A DNA stretch of 64,000 nucleotides from DATLZU01 sp051293835 (GTDB taxonomy: Bacteria; Nitrospirota; Nitrospiria; Nitrospirales; Nitrospiraceae): positions 186,001 to 250,000 of the forward strand of contig JBPKMA010000005.1 in assembly GCA_051293835.1 (NCBI GenBank). The letters run 5' to 3'. Shown here piece after piece: positions 53,868 through 63,667 of the stretch. A program made the position numbers and the translations under genes. The first letter of the stretch is position 1. Each line of letters begins with the position of its first letter. The notes under the pieces were generated by a model. It made no database searches, was not told the origin of the DNA, and was given only the letters and a program-made list of their open reading frames with translations.

Positions 53868-54554
53868 ATGCATCGCCATTTCGACGAAGAGTTGCTCGGC
53901 CTCAAAGAAAAGCTTCTCCTGATGGGGGGATTGGTGGAAAGTCAAATTCAGAAGGCGCTGCGCGCGATCACCGAACGCGACGATGAGCTAGCCCGCCGCG
54001 TCATCGAGACTGACCACCGCGTCGACGCCTTGGACGTCGAGGTGGATGAAGACTGCCTGCGGCTACTCGCGTTGCAACAACCGGCTGGCCGCGACTTGCG
54101 GTTCATCACCACTGCGATGAAGGTTTCCACCGAACTGGAACGCATGAGCGACCTGGCCGAAAATGTATCCGAGCGAGCGCTGGAACTCAATGAGGAACCT
54201 CAACTCAAGCCTTACATCGACATTCCGCGCATGGCGAACAGGACGATACAGATGGTGAAAGACAGCCTGGATGCCTTTGCCAACCGCGATCCGGCGCTGG
54301 CGCGTAAAGTGATCGGAGACGACGATGTCGTCGACGATTTAACCGAGCAGTTGTTTCGCGAACTGCTCTCGTTTATGCTGGAAAATCCGAAGACGCTCTC
54401 GAGCGCTATCCGCCTGACGTTTATTGGTAAATACTTTGAGCGGATTGCCGACCATGCGACCAACATCGCGGAACTCGTCGTGTACATGGTGGAAGGCAAG
54501 ATCATTCGCCATACCGAACCGCCGAACAAACAGCCGACAGCCGAGAGCGTGTAG
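53868..54554 (+). CDS. phoU: Phosphate-transport accessory regulator PhoU
   Basis: Couples Pst activity to the PhoR/PhoB sensor system. It has 228 residues in two three-helix repeats, each with the metal-binding E-x3-D-type patterns: RFITTAMKVSTELERMSDLAENV (about 78) and RLTFIGKYFERIADHATNIAE (about 178). It is separated from pstB by 109 bp. No phoB/phoR is in the window. Confidence 0.94.
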   Translation: MHRHFDEELLGLKEKLLLMGGLVESQIQKALRAITERDDELARRVIETDHRVDALDVEVDEDCLRLLALQQPAGRDLRFITTAMKVSTELERMSDLAENVSERALELNEEPQLKPYIDIPRMANRTIQMVKDSLDAFANRDPALARKVIGDDDVVDDLTEQLFRELLSFMLENPKTLSSAIRLTFIGKYFERIADHATNIAELVVYMVEGKIIRHTEPPNKQPTAESV

Positions 54555-54601
54555 CCTCGGTCCATGCAGCACGCCGCAGCTGGCAGAAATGCTTTCCCTG
54601 C

Positions 54602-55345
54602 TTGGACTATGACCAACTCGCCATTCTCAACATTGGCACCAACTTCATTCATTTAGGGCTAGCCAAAGTCGATCCTGATCTTCCGTACACAATCATGGAT
54701 CGATTTAAAGACGTGACGCGGCTGAGAGACGGCTCCTTCGTCAGCCGCCGGCTTTCGGAACAAGCGATCTTTATTTTCCTCGAGGTGCGCTACCGCATGA
54801 CTTTGGCAGATGGGCCGACCCTCGCGGTGGACGTCGGCGGAGGCTCCGCGAGTTGAGGTCGGCAACCGCGACGTCATGCTGTATGCGAAGAGCCTCTGAA
54901 AGAACTCTACCGTCGAAAACCAAGTTGCGGCACACGCACGGAGCGATCGAGCGGTAATTGACAGGCTTGGTCGCCACCTCGGGATGGCCGGCAACCTGGC
55001 AGAGGTGATTTATCTGCAGCGAACGGGTCATCCGCCTCCCCAACTGCATCTATCTGCCGTTTCCTTACAGGAGATGTAGGAAGTGGAAGCGGTGCTGGCC
55101 GTATCCACCATCAAGGCGAGACTCGCCATCTCTGGCCTCGATCCCAAACGTGGGAACACGCTGTTGCCAGCTGCGGCGGTCCTGCGGATTCTCATGGAAC
55201 TCGTCGGAAAGCACGAATTGACCATCTCTGACAAGGCGATTCGAGAGGGGATGATTTACGATTTCATCGAGCGTCATCTGGAGAGTCTCCGCGCTGAACG
55301 GGAAATTCTGGATGTCCGCAGAAGAAGTGTCATCAACTTTGCTCC
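54602..55345 (+). pseudogene. Destroyed exopolyphosphatase gene (Ppx/GppA)
   Basis: Begins as Ppx/GppA: LAILNIGTNFIHLGLAKVDP, then TIMDRFKDVTRLRDGSF and RLSEQAI. This is joined directly to YRMTLADGPTLAVDVGGGSA, so the roughly 80 residues normally between them are missing. A frame change after GGGSA is followed by VEVGNRDVMLYAKSL, a TGA, more deleted sequence, and GNLAEVIYLQRTG. A TAG at about 55077 comes before the intact-looking C-terminal part SGLDPKRGNTLLPAAAVLRI, HELTISDKAIREGMIYDFIE. At least one deletion, one frameshift and two stops remove function. Confidence 0.85.
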
Positions 55346-55389
55346 AGAAAAAAGAGGAAATCCAGCGGGTCGGGACGGCGAACTTCCGA

Positions 55390-55765
55390 AGACACCCTCG
55401 GCCGGATGAACAAACTTCACCACGATTGTGCGCTCTGCTCCAGGCGGCGGTGGTCTAACTTGCTTAAGCTTGGAGAGCGCGTCCAGCGCGGGTTGGTCGA
55501 ACAGGAGACTGCCAGACGAATTCACAAGCCGATACTCGAGGACATGCCCTTCCTCGTCGAGGACAAGTTCGCAAAACACCGCGTAATCCAAATTGTCCGG
55601 CAACGCGGGGGCTGCACATAGTGTTGCTGGATCGCCGCGGTCAACAAATCTGCATAGCCTGAGAACTTCCCCCTCCCTTTCCCGATGGCGAACGGGGTGG
55701 TATCGACCGGAGCAGCGACCGGTCGTTCCGCAGGCGCGGGCGGCAAAGCGACGACCGGTTCGGAC
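55390..55765 (-). pseudogene. Remnant of a TonB-type energy transducer
   Basis: One frame has a proline-rich linker (MPPAPAERPVAAPVDTTPF) and YADLLTAAIQQHYVQPP. After a frameshift in a run of five C at about 55615, a second frame gives ALPDNLDYAVFCELVLDEEG, LVNSSGSLLFDQPALDAL and VVKFVHPAEG, a TonB C-terminal domain. The N-terminal membrane anchor is missing, and the sequence abuts the end of the transporter pseudogene upstream, so a deletion probably joined the two. Confidence 0.7.
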
Positions 55766-55769
55766 GACA

Positions 55770-57236
55770 GTATAGGCCAGGCTCACCATAAAATAAAAAT
55801 AATGAACAAAAGTGGCGCCGGTCTGCGTGACGGGCACGTCTTGCAACGCGAACCCTTGATCTGTCTGGAGCTGGAGATTGTAGGGCACCGCATGCGCACG
55901 CACTCCCCGCCGATGGCTTCCAAGCGGAACGGATCTTTCTGCCCGGGCGACGCATTCCGTACCCAGAGATTGGTGGCGTCGTAGAACGCGGCCACTCTCC
56001 AGGTGATCTAAGCATAGAAGCCTTTCGTCGCTGCCAGAAGCGGTCGAGCGGAATCTCCGGAAGCAACGTGGAGAGGAGTTCCGCTCGCCTGCGCACCGCG
56101 TGGTGGCTGAGCGCTTCGTTTGGGATATAGTCCCGGACTGTGTCCATCCCGCTGGCGAAATATTGTTCCGCCGACACGAGCGGTTCGCTGGCCTATTGGC
56201 CATCTGCGTGCAGCGAGACGCTAAATCCCAGCGGCAGGGTTGGGTGCGGTCCAAACTGGCCTGCGGGATCACGAATCTTCTGGTCGAGCCAGCCCGGTTG
56301 CCCGGTTTGTTAAACGGATCGCTCGGGTCTCCGGCGAAATCCACTTTTTCCCGCTGGGAATGATCGGCTAGTAGCCTTTCGCTGTGACAGAAAATTGGGT
56401 GGTGCCCCATGCATCGGGACGGATACCAGTGTATCCAAGTGAGGGCGTCATGTAGTGGATCGAACTCAACACGACAGCGGTTCCGAGTCCTCCCGGGAGG
56501 CGTTTGTAATCTGCGCCCAGCGCGATCTGAGGTGTGGTCGCTTCCTTGAAAGACGGGAAAGAAATACCGCACGCCGGCGATCGTCGCATTGCCGACATCC
56601 ACCGTTCCCGTTTCCGCTCCCGGTTTCAGCACCGGCGTAATCTTGCGATCTAGGTTCACATTGATGGCGTCACGCTCCTTGACCAGAGTCGGTTCATGAA
56701 TCAGAGCGCCAGGGCGAAGCGACGGCAGCTTCGCGAGAATGTTGCAACAGGAATAGTAGGTATTCCCGACCATGCGGATCTCGCCGATCCGACTTTCCGC
56801 GACCGTCAGGTGGACAATGCTATCTTCCATGGTTTGCTCAGGAGTGATGACGATAACGGTGGGGGTAACCCAATGCCTGACAGGATCTTTCCAACGCTTG
56901 TCGCGCCTTCTCGATGTCGGCGAGGCCTTCCCCGAGCCTTCAAAACTCAAATGCTCAGGTGTGGGGAAGAAGGTTCCAACACCCGAGTGAGAGGAGGACT
57001 GGCGGTCTCTCAATTGACCGATATTGTACTCGTCTTCTGGCCTGTTCCTGCGTCAGCCGGCTGCACCCGTCCGGATTGGGAGGCGGTTCAGGCTTTCCGA
57101 CGACCGTTCGATTCGTCTGGGACGGGATGCTCGACCGCCGTGGCCAGCTCAACCATGGGGCAATCAGACCGGTGCAGAGCGCGAGGGCCAGGAAGATCAC
57201 CCACCCCGCCCTCTCATGTGCTATCGCTTTCCTCAA
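55770..57236 (-). pseudogene. Remnant of a ShlB/FhaC-type two-partner secretion transporter
   Basis: Fragments of one outer-membrane TpsB protein in changing frames. MRKAIAHERAGWVIFLALAL is at the N-terminus (57236). Next is the POTRA region PTVIVITPEQTMEDSIVHLT, ESRIGEIRMVGNTYYSCCNI, LAKLPSLRPGALIHEPTLVK and TPVLKPGAETGTVDV. Barrel pieces follow: QIALGADYKRLPGGLGTAVV and TGIRPDAWGTTQFSVTAKGY near 56400-56600, and VPYNLQLQTDQGFALQDVPV near 55850. The pieces keep the correct order. The long open frame 55274-57013 strings unrelated frames together and is not a gene. Confidence 0.75.
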
Positions 57237-57558
57237 CGTGTCCGTTATGGAGAATGCTACGGCCGCTTTCGGAACTTGCTTTCGGTTTGCGTCGCCGCTC
57301 TCCTGTTTTCCTTTTCATCGACGCGACGCGTTCCATTCTGCCGATATTCTGCCGATCGCGTGTTGAGCACCCAGCGATACGGGGAACGATGTACCGGGCA
57401 AAAGTTACAGGCGGATTATCGACCCATTCGCGACTTGTCAACTCTTCTTGACGAATCTCGTACAGTCACCCATTGCAGTCGTCGCGGCAGTCGGGATACC
57501 ATACGGCGCCTCAATTGACTGAACCTTTTTGTCGCGAGCTCACGAAAACGATCTACTT
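57237..57558. other. Intergenic stretch before gspC
   Basis: 322 bp with no supportable gene. TTGACG at about 57449 could be a -35 box for gspC, but no matching -10 box is clear. Confidence 0.35.
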
Positions 57559-58434
57559 ATGTTGCGGAGGATAGGGCTTGCGCTGTTTCTGACATTGTCC
57601 GCGTTCCTCATCGCCCATTCGATCAACGCATTCATCGCGCATTCGCTCTTGATGCCGTTTGTGCCGCAGCCGTTGGCTTCGGTCGCCGAGTCCATTGCGC
57701 CGGTCGCTCCGCCGGCTCAACTGGCGGCTGAAATCGTAGCCAGCGGGCTTTTCCCGCTTCCTCAGCAGGAGTCCTCCCAGAGTGCGTTTTGGGGCCAGCC
57801 GGCGAAAGCCGCAAGACCGCCGCTCGAGGTCGCCAAGAAGGTGAAACTGCTGGGCACAGTCATGGGCGACCGGGGCGGGATCTCCGCCATCCTCGAAGAG
57901 CTGACGACCAAGCGGCAGAACCTGTTTCGGCTGCATGAGCGGATTCCCGAGGTGGGAGAGTTGGCGGAAATCAGGAAGGACGCCATCGTGATCCGGGAGG
58001 GCGAGCAAGAGGAAGTGCTCCCGCTCGCGCTTTTGGACCAGGGGCAGACGAGAACGGCCACAGCGGCCTCCGCTTCTTCAACCACGTTCGCGGGACGCAT
58101 GCATGCGTCCTCTTCGGTCAACCGAGTGCTGGATCGACGCGAAGTCGAGCAGGCGATGGCGGATGTGCCAAAGCTGCTCACGCAGGCCCATGCGGTGCCG
58201 CATTTTACCAACGGCACGCTGGACGGGTTCCGTATCGACTTTATCGCTCCAGCGAGTTTTTATGAAAAGATCGGGTTGAGTGACGGCGACGTCCTGCAAC
58301 GGGTCAACGGCGTGGAGGTTCGCGACCCTGGCACGATGCTCCGTGTCTTTCAACAGGTGAAGAACGAGCGCACGGTCAAAGTCGATGTCTTGCGCAACAA
58401 CCAACCGACGACCCTGACGTATGAGATTCGCTAA
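57559..58434 (+). CDS. gspC: Type II secretion GspC-like protein (PDZ domain)
   Basis: Inner-membrane protein of 291 residues: an N-terminal transmembrane helix (about 4-24), a Pro/Ala linker, a GspC homology region (VKLLGTVMGDRGGISAILEE, about 95) and a C-terminal PDZ domain (IDFIAPASFYEKIGLSDGDV, VNGVEVRDPGTML). It links the secretin to the inner-membrane platform. The ATG at 57559 lacks a good ribosome site; a TTG at 57529 is possible. It overlaps gspD by 14 bp. Confidence 0.88.
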   Translation: MLRRIGLALFLTLSAFLIAHSINAFIAHSLLMPFVPQPLASVAESIAPVAPPAQLAAEIVASGLFPLPQQESSQSAFWGQPAKAARPPLEVAKKVKLLGTVMGDRGGISAILEELTTKRQNLFRLHERIPEVGELAEIRKDAIVIREGEQEEVLPLALLDQGQTRTATAASASSTTFAGRMHASSSVNRVLDRREVEQAMADVPKLLTQAHAVPHFTNGTLDGFRIDFIAPASFYEKIGLSDGDVLQRVNGVEVRDPGTMLRVFQQVKNERTVKVDVLRNNQPTTLTYEIR

Positions 58435-59980
58435 ACCGCTGGCCATGGTTGCCTTCGCCGCGCTGCCGCTGATGACGACGCTCGCCGTGGCGGCGCAAAA
58501 CGGAACGCCCCAGCCGGGCCGCGTCACCCTCGATTTCAATGAGGTTGAGCTGCCGGTCTTCGTGCGCTTCATCAGCGAGCTAACCGGGAAGAATTTCGTC
58601 CTGGATGAGACCGCCAAGAAAACCGCCGGGAAGCTTACGCTGTTTTCTCCCACTAAAGTCACCGTGGAGCAGGCGTACAACATGTTTCTGGCTGCTTTGG
58701 AGGTCAGCCGGCTGATGGCGATTCCGAAGGGAAACGTCGTGCAGATCGTGCAGACTGCGGAGGTGCCACCCGAACGAAATGTCTATGTGTACAAGCTCAA
58801 ATATGCCAACGCCACCGACACAGCCGCGCTGCTGACGAACTTAGTGGCCAAATCCACCGCCGTGCCTGCAGCAACTCCGACCGGCCGTCCACCGCTTCGA
58901 CCGATGACGGAATTTGAAGCGCCGGTTCAGGTATTCGCCGATAAGGCCACGAACAGTGTGGTCATCAGCGCCACCAGGACGGCCTACAACCGGCTGCAGT
59001 CCGTGCTCCGCGAGATCGATACGCGCCGCCATCAGGTTTTTGTAGAGGCGGTTATTCTCGAAGTGCAGGTGGATCGCCTGCGGCAAATCGGGAGTGACCC
59101 GCTCCAGGTCATTGCGGCAGGAAGTCGCGGAGCAGTGCAAGCCATTGGGGGATTCAACCGTGCGCCCGAAGAGCTAGCCTTGCTTGCGCAGACGATCAGC
59201 GGTATCGGCACCGGTGCAGCGACGGGAGGCGCGCTGACCGTGCTCAATACGATCAACGTGCGGGCTTTTCTGCAACTGCTGATGAATCTGACGGACACGA
59301 ATATTTTGTCCACGCCGCAAGTCCTGGCTGCCGACAACCAAAAAGCGAAGATCGTCGTCGGTGAAAACCGGCCCTTTCCCACCGGCCAGGCGCAGGGCAT
59401 CACCGGCGGCACGTTGGTGACGATTGAACGCAAAGATGTCGGCGTTACGCTGGAAATCACGCCGCAGGTATTGGAAGACGATCTTGTGCGTTTGGAAATC
59501 AAACAGGAGATCACGGCGATCTCGGAAAGCGTGGCGCAGACGATCGGAACCGGCAATGCGACGGTGCCGGTCGGCCCGACCACCACCAAACGGGCCATGG
59601 AAACGACCGCCATTGCCCGCGACAAACAGACCCTCGTCATCGGCGGACTGGTGCGGGATAATGTCACCCTGAGTGAGCGCAAGATCCCGTTGCTGGGAGA
59701 CATTCCGCTGCTCGGCTGGCTGTTCCGGTTTCAGAGCCGGCAGGTGGAAAAGCTGAACTTGCTCATTTTCCTGACCCCGCACATCATTAAAGAAGACGTG
59801 GACATGGTCGAACTGAACCAGCGCAAGGCCGCGGACGTCGGGACGCTCCAACGGGAAAACCGCATCGAGGAACCGACCCGCTTGAAGCAGGAAGTGCTCG
59901 AGCATCTTGAGCCGCGCAACCAGCAAGCCGCAGACCCTTCCATCGCGGGGAAACAGCTTCCGGCCTTGCCCTCGCCCTGA
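58421..59980 (+). CDS. gspD: Secretin GspD
   Basis: Outer-membrane secretin (519 residues) with a signal peptide (about 1-24), an N0-like domain (VTLDFNEVELPVFVRFISEL, about 34), N1-type domain(s) (VYVYKLKYANATDTAALL) and the secretin core: FVEAVILEVQVDR, ILSTPQVLAADNQKAKIVVG, VPVGPTTTKRAMETTAIARD and GLVRDNVTLSERKIPLLGDI PLLG (two blocks). It is shorter than E. coli-type GspD (about 650), with fewer N domains. An Arg/Pro-rich tail ends it. A gap of about 680 bp follows before gspE. Confidence 0.92.
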   Translation: MRFAKPLAMVAFAALPLMTTLAVAAQNGTPQPGRVTLDFNEVELPVFVRFISELTGKNFVLDETAKKTAGKLTLFSPTKVTVEQAYNMFLAALEVSRLMAIPKGNVVQIVQTAEVPPERNVYVYKLKYANATDTAALLTNLVAKSTAVPAATPTGRPPLRPMTEFEAPVQVFADKATNSVVISATRTAYNRLQSVLREIDTRRHQVFVEAVILEVQVDRLRQIGSDPLQVIAAGSRGAVQAIGGFNRAPEELALLAQTISGIGTGAATGGALTVLNTINVRAFLQLLMNLTDTNILSTPQVLAADNQKAKIVVGENRPFPTGQAQGITGGTLVTIERKDVGVTLEITPQVLEDDLVRLEIKQEITAISESVAQTIGTGNATVPVGPTTTKRAMETTAIARDKQTLVIGGLVRDNVTLSERKIPLLGDIPLLGWLFRFQSRQVEKLNLLIFLTPHIIKEDVDMVELNQRKAADVGTLQRENRIEEPTRLKQEVLEHLEPRNQQAADPSIAGKQLPALPSP

Positions 59981-60446
59981 TCTTCTCCCTTCCCTTCTCT
60001 TCCTCACAGGAGTTGGACGAGCGAGACCTTGCGCCTGCAACACTCACCACTGGCCAGCGGAATTTAGCGCGAAGTTAATCTGCGCGAAATTACCCCGTTG
60101 TCTTCCCGGTTGTACCTTCGCCTCCGTTGCGATGAGGCTGGCGGCGCCTTACGGGACGTCACCATGAACATCTTGGGCGAACGTGTAGCGCTTCAGCAGC
60201 TTCCGCCGTGAATGTTCAACCCCAATGACTCAGCCTTCGGGTCGTTCACCCAACCCTTGAACACCGAAACCTTTCCTTGAAAAGTTCAGTGATCTTCGGC
60301 GGCAAGCTGGGATACGTTTTTTCGGATGAGGGCCTTTCCGGGGTTGGGCGTGGAAGTCGAAGTCCATACCCCGAAGCCGTCAATCCAGAAACAGACCGTG
60401 CGCTCACATCAGGAGCTCACCTAATAGCTTATCGGTTTTGAGCGCA
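59981..60446. other. Noncoding gap between gspD and gspE
   Basis: No gene is supported. A 32-codon frame (about 60327-60425: ATG, then FPGLGVEVEVHTPKPSIQKQ) has protein-like composition but no ribosome site or family. AATTTAGCGCG/CGCGAAATT near 60065 is a weak inverted repeat. Confidence 0.35.
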
Positions 60447-60475
60447 CCCCACGCGAAGCGTGGGGAATCATTTTT
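60447..60475 (+). terminator. Probable rho-independent terminator between gspD and gspE
   Basis: A perfect 8-bp stem CCCCACGC/GCGTGGGG (60447-60454 with 60458-60465) with a 3-nt loop is followed by TCATTTTTCC. It would end a gspC-gspD transcript before gspE. Confidence 0.6.
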
Positions 60476-60660
60476 CCTTAGTGGGAAACCTCAATGGACA
60501 TCGTAAGGTCTTCTGCGCGCCAAGGACCGTTTGTGTTCTGCATCTTGCCATAGGACAAGAGGAAGAGTATGTTTTGAGGGTTTAGTACTGTTTCCTTGAG
60601 CAGAATCTGAAGCCGGTGCGGTGCGATGACCGCGGTTGCTTCGGTTCTTATTGGTGGCGC

Positions 60661-62400
60661 GTGAGCGGAAACGGTGGGCCCGTGGGGTACGGACGGCCTC
60701 TGTTGGGGAGCATTCTCGTCGAGAAGTTCAATCTTCCGGCTTCCAAACTGGAAGAGGCGCTCGCGCAGCAGCGGGAAAAGGGAGGGCGACTCGGCGAGGT
60801 GTTGGTACGACTCCGCGCCGTCCGGGACGATGAGGTGCTGCAAGCCCTCGCCTATCAGTTCGAATTGCCATGGCTGCCACACCTAGAACCCGATCAGGTC
60901 GATCTGGCTCTTTTAAAACGTGTTCCCCTCGGCTTCGCCCGCCGGTACCGGGTGCTGCCTCTGCGGGCAGAAGACGGCGTCGTCACGGTCGCCACGTGCG
61001 ACCCGCTGGAGACGGTCGCCCTGGATGATCTTCGTCTGTTGCTCGGGGCGCCGGTCGCGCCGGTTTTGACGACGAGCATGTCGCTACTCTCTTGTCTGAA
61101 CCATGTCTATGACCAGGCCGCCAATCCCGCTGCCGCTGAGCAGGTCATGGAGGATCTGGCGGCGGAGGAAAATCTGGATCGCCTCGCCCGGGAACTGGAT
61201 GAACCACAGGATCTGTTAGATGCCACTGACGAGGCGCCCATCATTCGGTTGGTTAATTCCATCCTTTTCCAGGCTGTCAAGCAACGGGCCAGTGACATCC
61301 ACTTTGAACCGTTCGAGAAGGGCTTGGTCGTCCGCTACCGGATCGACGGTGTGCTGTATCCAGTGCTGACTCCGCCCAAACACTTGTACGCCAGCATCGT
61401 CGCGCGTCTGAAAATCATGGCGGGACTGAACATCGCGGAAAAACGGCTGCCACAGGATGGCCGGTTCGGGATCCGAACGGCTGGTAAGGATGTCGATCTC
61501 CGCGTGTCCGTTCTCCCCACGTCGCACGGCGAGCGTGTCGTATTGCGGCTGCTTGAAAAAGAGAACCGGCTGCTGAACCTCTCCGAAATCGGCTTTTCAC
61601 CGGACAAGCTGGCGATCATGCAGCAGCTCATCCACTTGTCGCATGGCATCATCCTGGTGACCGGCCCGACCGGCAGCGGCAAGACAACGACGCTCTACGC
61701 GGCGCTCAGCCAGATCAACGCGCCAGACAAGAACATCATCACGGTCGAGGATCCCGTCGAGTATCAGCTTCAGGGCATCGGCCAAATGCAGGTGAATCCG
61801 AAGATCAATCTGACCTTCGCCTCCGGATTGCGGTCGATTTTGCGCCAGGACCCAGATGTTATCATGATCGGAGAGATTCGGGACCTGGAAACTGCCGAGA
61901 TCGCTATCCATGCGTCGTTGACTGGCCATTTGGTGTTTTCTACCTTGCACACCAACGATGCTGCCAGTGCTCCGACTCGCCTGATCGACATGGGCATTGA
62001 GCCGTTCCTCGTCGCCTCATCGGTTGTCGCCGTATTGGCTCAGCGGTTGCTGCGGAAGGTCTGTCTCGAATGTCGACGCCCCTACCGTCCGAGCGACGAA
62101 GAGCTCATCCGGCTCGGGCTCCCCCTTACCACGCCCCGTCCGATGTTCTATCGCGGTGCCGGCTGCGCTGCCTGCGCGCACACCGGATACCGCGGTCGCA
62201 CCGGCATCTATGAACTGCTGTTGATGGATGACGACATCCGTCGCCTGATTGGTGCCAAGGCGGACTCGGCGGCGATCAAGCAGGCCGCCATTGCCAAAGG
62301 GATGGTTCCCCTCAAGCAGGAAGGCGCGGTCAAGGTCGCGCAGGGGGTGACCACCACCGAGGAAGTGATGCGCATCACGCAGCAGGAAGTCGAACTGTAG
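60661..62400 (+). CDS. gspE: Type II secretion / type IV pilus-like assembly ATPase GspE
   Basis: Cytoplasmic hexameric ATPase (about 579 residues). The N-terminal domain begins RPLLGSILVEKFNLPASKLE. Walker A GPTGSGKTTTLYAALSQIN (about 335), Asp box ITVEDPVEYQ, Walker B PDVIMIGEIRDLETAEIA and His box STLHTNDAASAPTRLIDMG follow. The tetracysteine zinc site is CLEC...CAAC. The start is uncertain: no ribosome site is good; GTG 60661 is used, with GTG 60682 and 60616 as alternatives. Confidence 0.93.
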   Translation: MSGNGGPVGYGRPLLGSILVEKFNLPASKLEEALAQQREKGGRLGEVLVRLRAVRDDEVLQALAYQFELPWLPHLEPDQVDLALLKRVPLGFARRYRVLPLRAEDGVVTVATCDPLETVALDDLRLLLGAPVAPVLTTSMSLLSCLNHVYDQAANPAAAEQVMEDLAAEENLDRLARELDEPQDLLDATDEAPIIRLVNSILFQAVKQRASDIHFEPFEKGLVVRYRIDGVLYPVLTPPKHLYASIVARLKIMAGLNIAEKRLPQDGRFGIRTAGKDVDLRVSVLPTSHGERVVLRLLEKENRLLNLSEIGFSPDKLAIMQQLIHLSHGIILVTGPTGSGKTTTLYAALSQINAPDKNIITVEDPVEYQLQGIGQMQVNPKINLTFASGLRSILRQDPDVIMIGEIRDLETAEIAIHASLTGHLVFSTLHTNDAASAPTRLIDMGIEPFLVASSVVAVLAQRLLRKVCLECRRPYRPSDEELIRLGLPLTTPRPMFYRGAGCAACAHTGYRGRTGIYELLLMDDDIRRLIGAKADSAAIKQAAIAKGMVPLKQEGAVKVAQGVTTTEEVMRITQQEVEL

Positions 62401-62409
62401 CGTACTCCC

Positions 62410-63645
62410 ATGCCGGTCTATCACTACAAGGGCGTTCGCGCCGACGGCGCGACGGCCAGCGGCATCATCGATGCCGAGAGCGCCAAGGTCGCGCGGCTGA
62501 AGCTCCGCAAAGGCGGGATCTATCCGACCGAGGTCGTCGAGCAAAGGCAGCGTCGCGACGGCGGAGACGGAGCGGCGGTGCGCGCGCACTCGGCGACGAG
62601 GCGTTCCGCCGCGTTGTCCGTTCAGGAACTGGCCGTCGCCACTAGACAATTGGGCACTCTGCTGGTGGCCGGCTTACCGCTGGTGGAAGCGCTTGGCATT
62701 CTCATCGACCAATCGGACAAGAAGGCCGTCAAGGGCCTACTGGCCGACGTGCGAGAGGAAATCCGCGGAGGCAAGGCGCTCAGCGCTGTGCTGGAACACT
62801 ATCCGCAAGACTTTCCTTCCGTCTATGTCCATATGGTCCGTGCCGGAGAAGCCAGCGGTGCGCTGGACCAGATCCTGTTCCGATTGGCCGATTTTCTGGA
62901 CAGGCAGCTCGCGTTGAAACATAAGGTCACGAACGCAGCCCTGTATCCGGCCCTCATGCTGGTGGTCGGCGTCGTTGTGCTGTTCTTTCTGATGACGTTC
63001 GTGGTGCCCACAATCACCGCGGTGTTCGCCGATTTCAAACGGGCGCTTCCGTGGCCGACGGTGGTCTTGATGGGGATCAGCTGGTTTCTTGCGGACTCTT
63101 GGCTGCTCCTTCTGGTTGGGCTCGGCCTGACGCTGGGAGGCGCTCAGCGTATGTTGAAAACTCCCGCTGGACGGCTCGCCGCCGATTGGTTGCTGTTGAA
63201 ACTACCCCTGATCGGCCACGTGGCGCGAATGGTTGCGATCTCCCGGTTGGCCGGCACGTTGGCGACCATGCTGGCGAGCGGTGTGCAACTGTTGGATGCC
63301 TTGGATGTCGCCAAACGGGTGATGAACAACCGCGTGCTCGAACGGGTGGTGGAGGATGCCCGGCAGCACATCCGGGAAGGGCAGGCCATCGCCGAGCCGT
63401 TGAAGCGCAGCGGGGAATTTCCGTCCCTCGTCACGCATATGATCGAAGTCGGCGAAAAGAGCGGCGAGATGGAAGAGATGCTGCGGCGGATCGCCCAAAT
63501 CTACGACGGGGAAGTGGACCGGGTCATCACACGGCTCACCTCGCTGCTGGAACCGGTGATGATTCTGGTTATGGGCGCTGTGGTCTTTTTCATCGTCGTG
63601 GCCATTCTGCTGCCGATTTTCGAGATGGGACAGATGGTGCGATAA
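62410..63645 (+). CDS. gspF: Type II secretion inner-membrane platform protein GspF
   Basis: 411 residues; the GspF domain is duplicated (about 70-190 and 270-395). MPVYHYKGVRADGATASGII at the N-terminus, TRQLGTLLVAGLPLVEALGI, FPSVYVHMVRAGEASGALD and its second copy FPSLVTHMIEVGEKSGEME are family signatures. Three membrane helices (about 172-195, 218-240 and 375-398) anchor it. It follows gspE by 9 bp. Confidence 0.94.
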   Translation: MPVYHYKGVRADGATASGIIDAESAKVARLKLRKGGIYPTEVVEQRQRRDGGDGAAVRAHSATRRSAALSVQELAVATRQLGTLLVAGLPLVEALGILIDQSDKKAVKGLLADVREEIRGGKALSAVLEHYPQDFPSVYVHMVRAGEASGALDQILFRLADFLDRQLALKHKVTNAALYPALMLVVGVVVLFFLMTFVVPTITAVFADFKRALPWPTVVLMGISWFLADSWLLLLVGLGLTLGGAQRMLKTPAGRLAADWLLLKLPLIGHVARMVAISRLAGTLATMLASGVQLLDALDVAKRVMNNRVLERVVEDARQHIREGQAIAEPLKRSGEFPSLVTHMIEVGEKSGEMEEMLRRIAQIYDGEVDRVITRLTSLLEPVMILVMGAVVFFIVVAILLPIFEMGQMVR

Positions 63646-63667
63646 CGCAGTGTTCGGAGTCGAGCAA

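Noticed and set aside
55274..57013. A 579-codon minus-strand open frame
   Set aside because: It is a mosaic: parts match TpsB and TonB, others are out-of-frame translations of the same proteins. It represents decayed genes, not one intact product.
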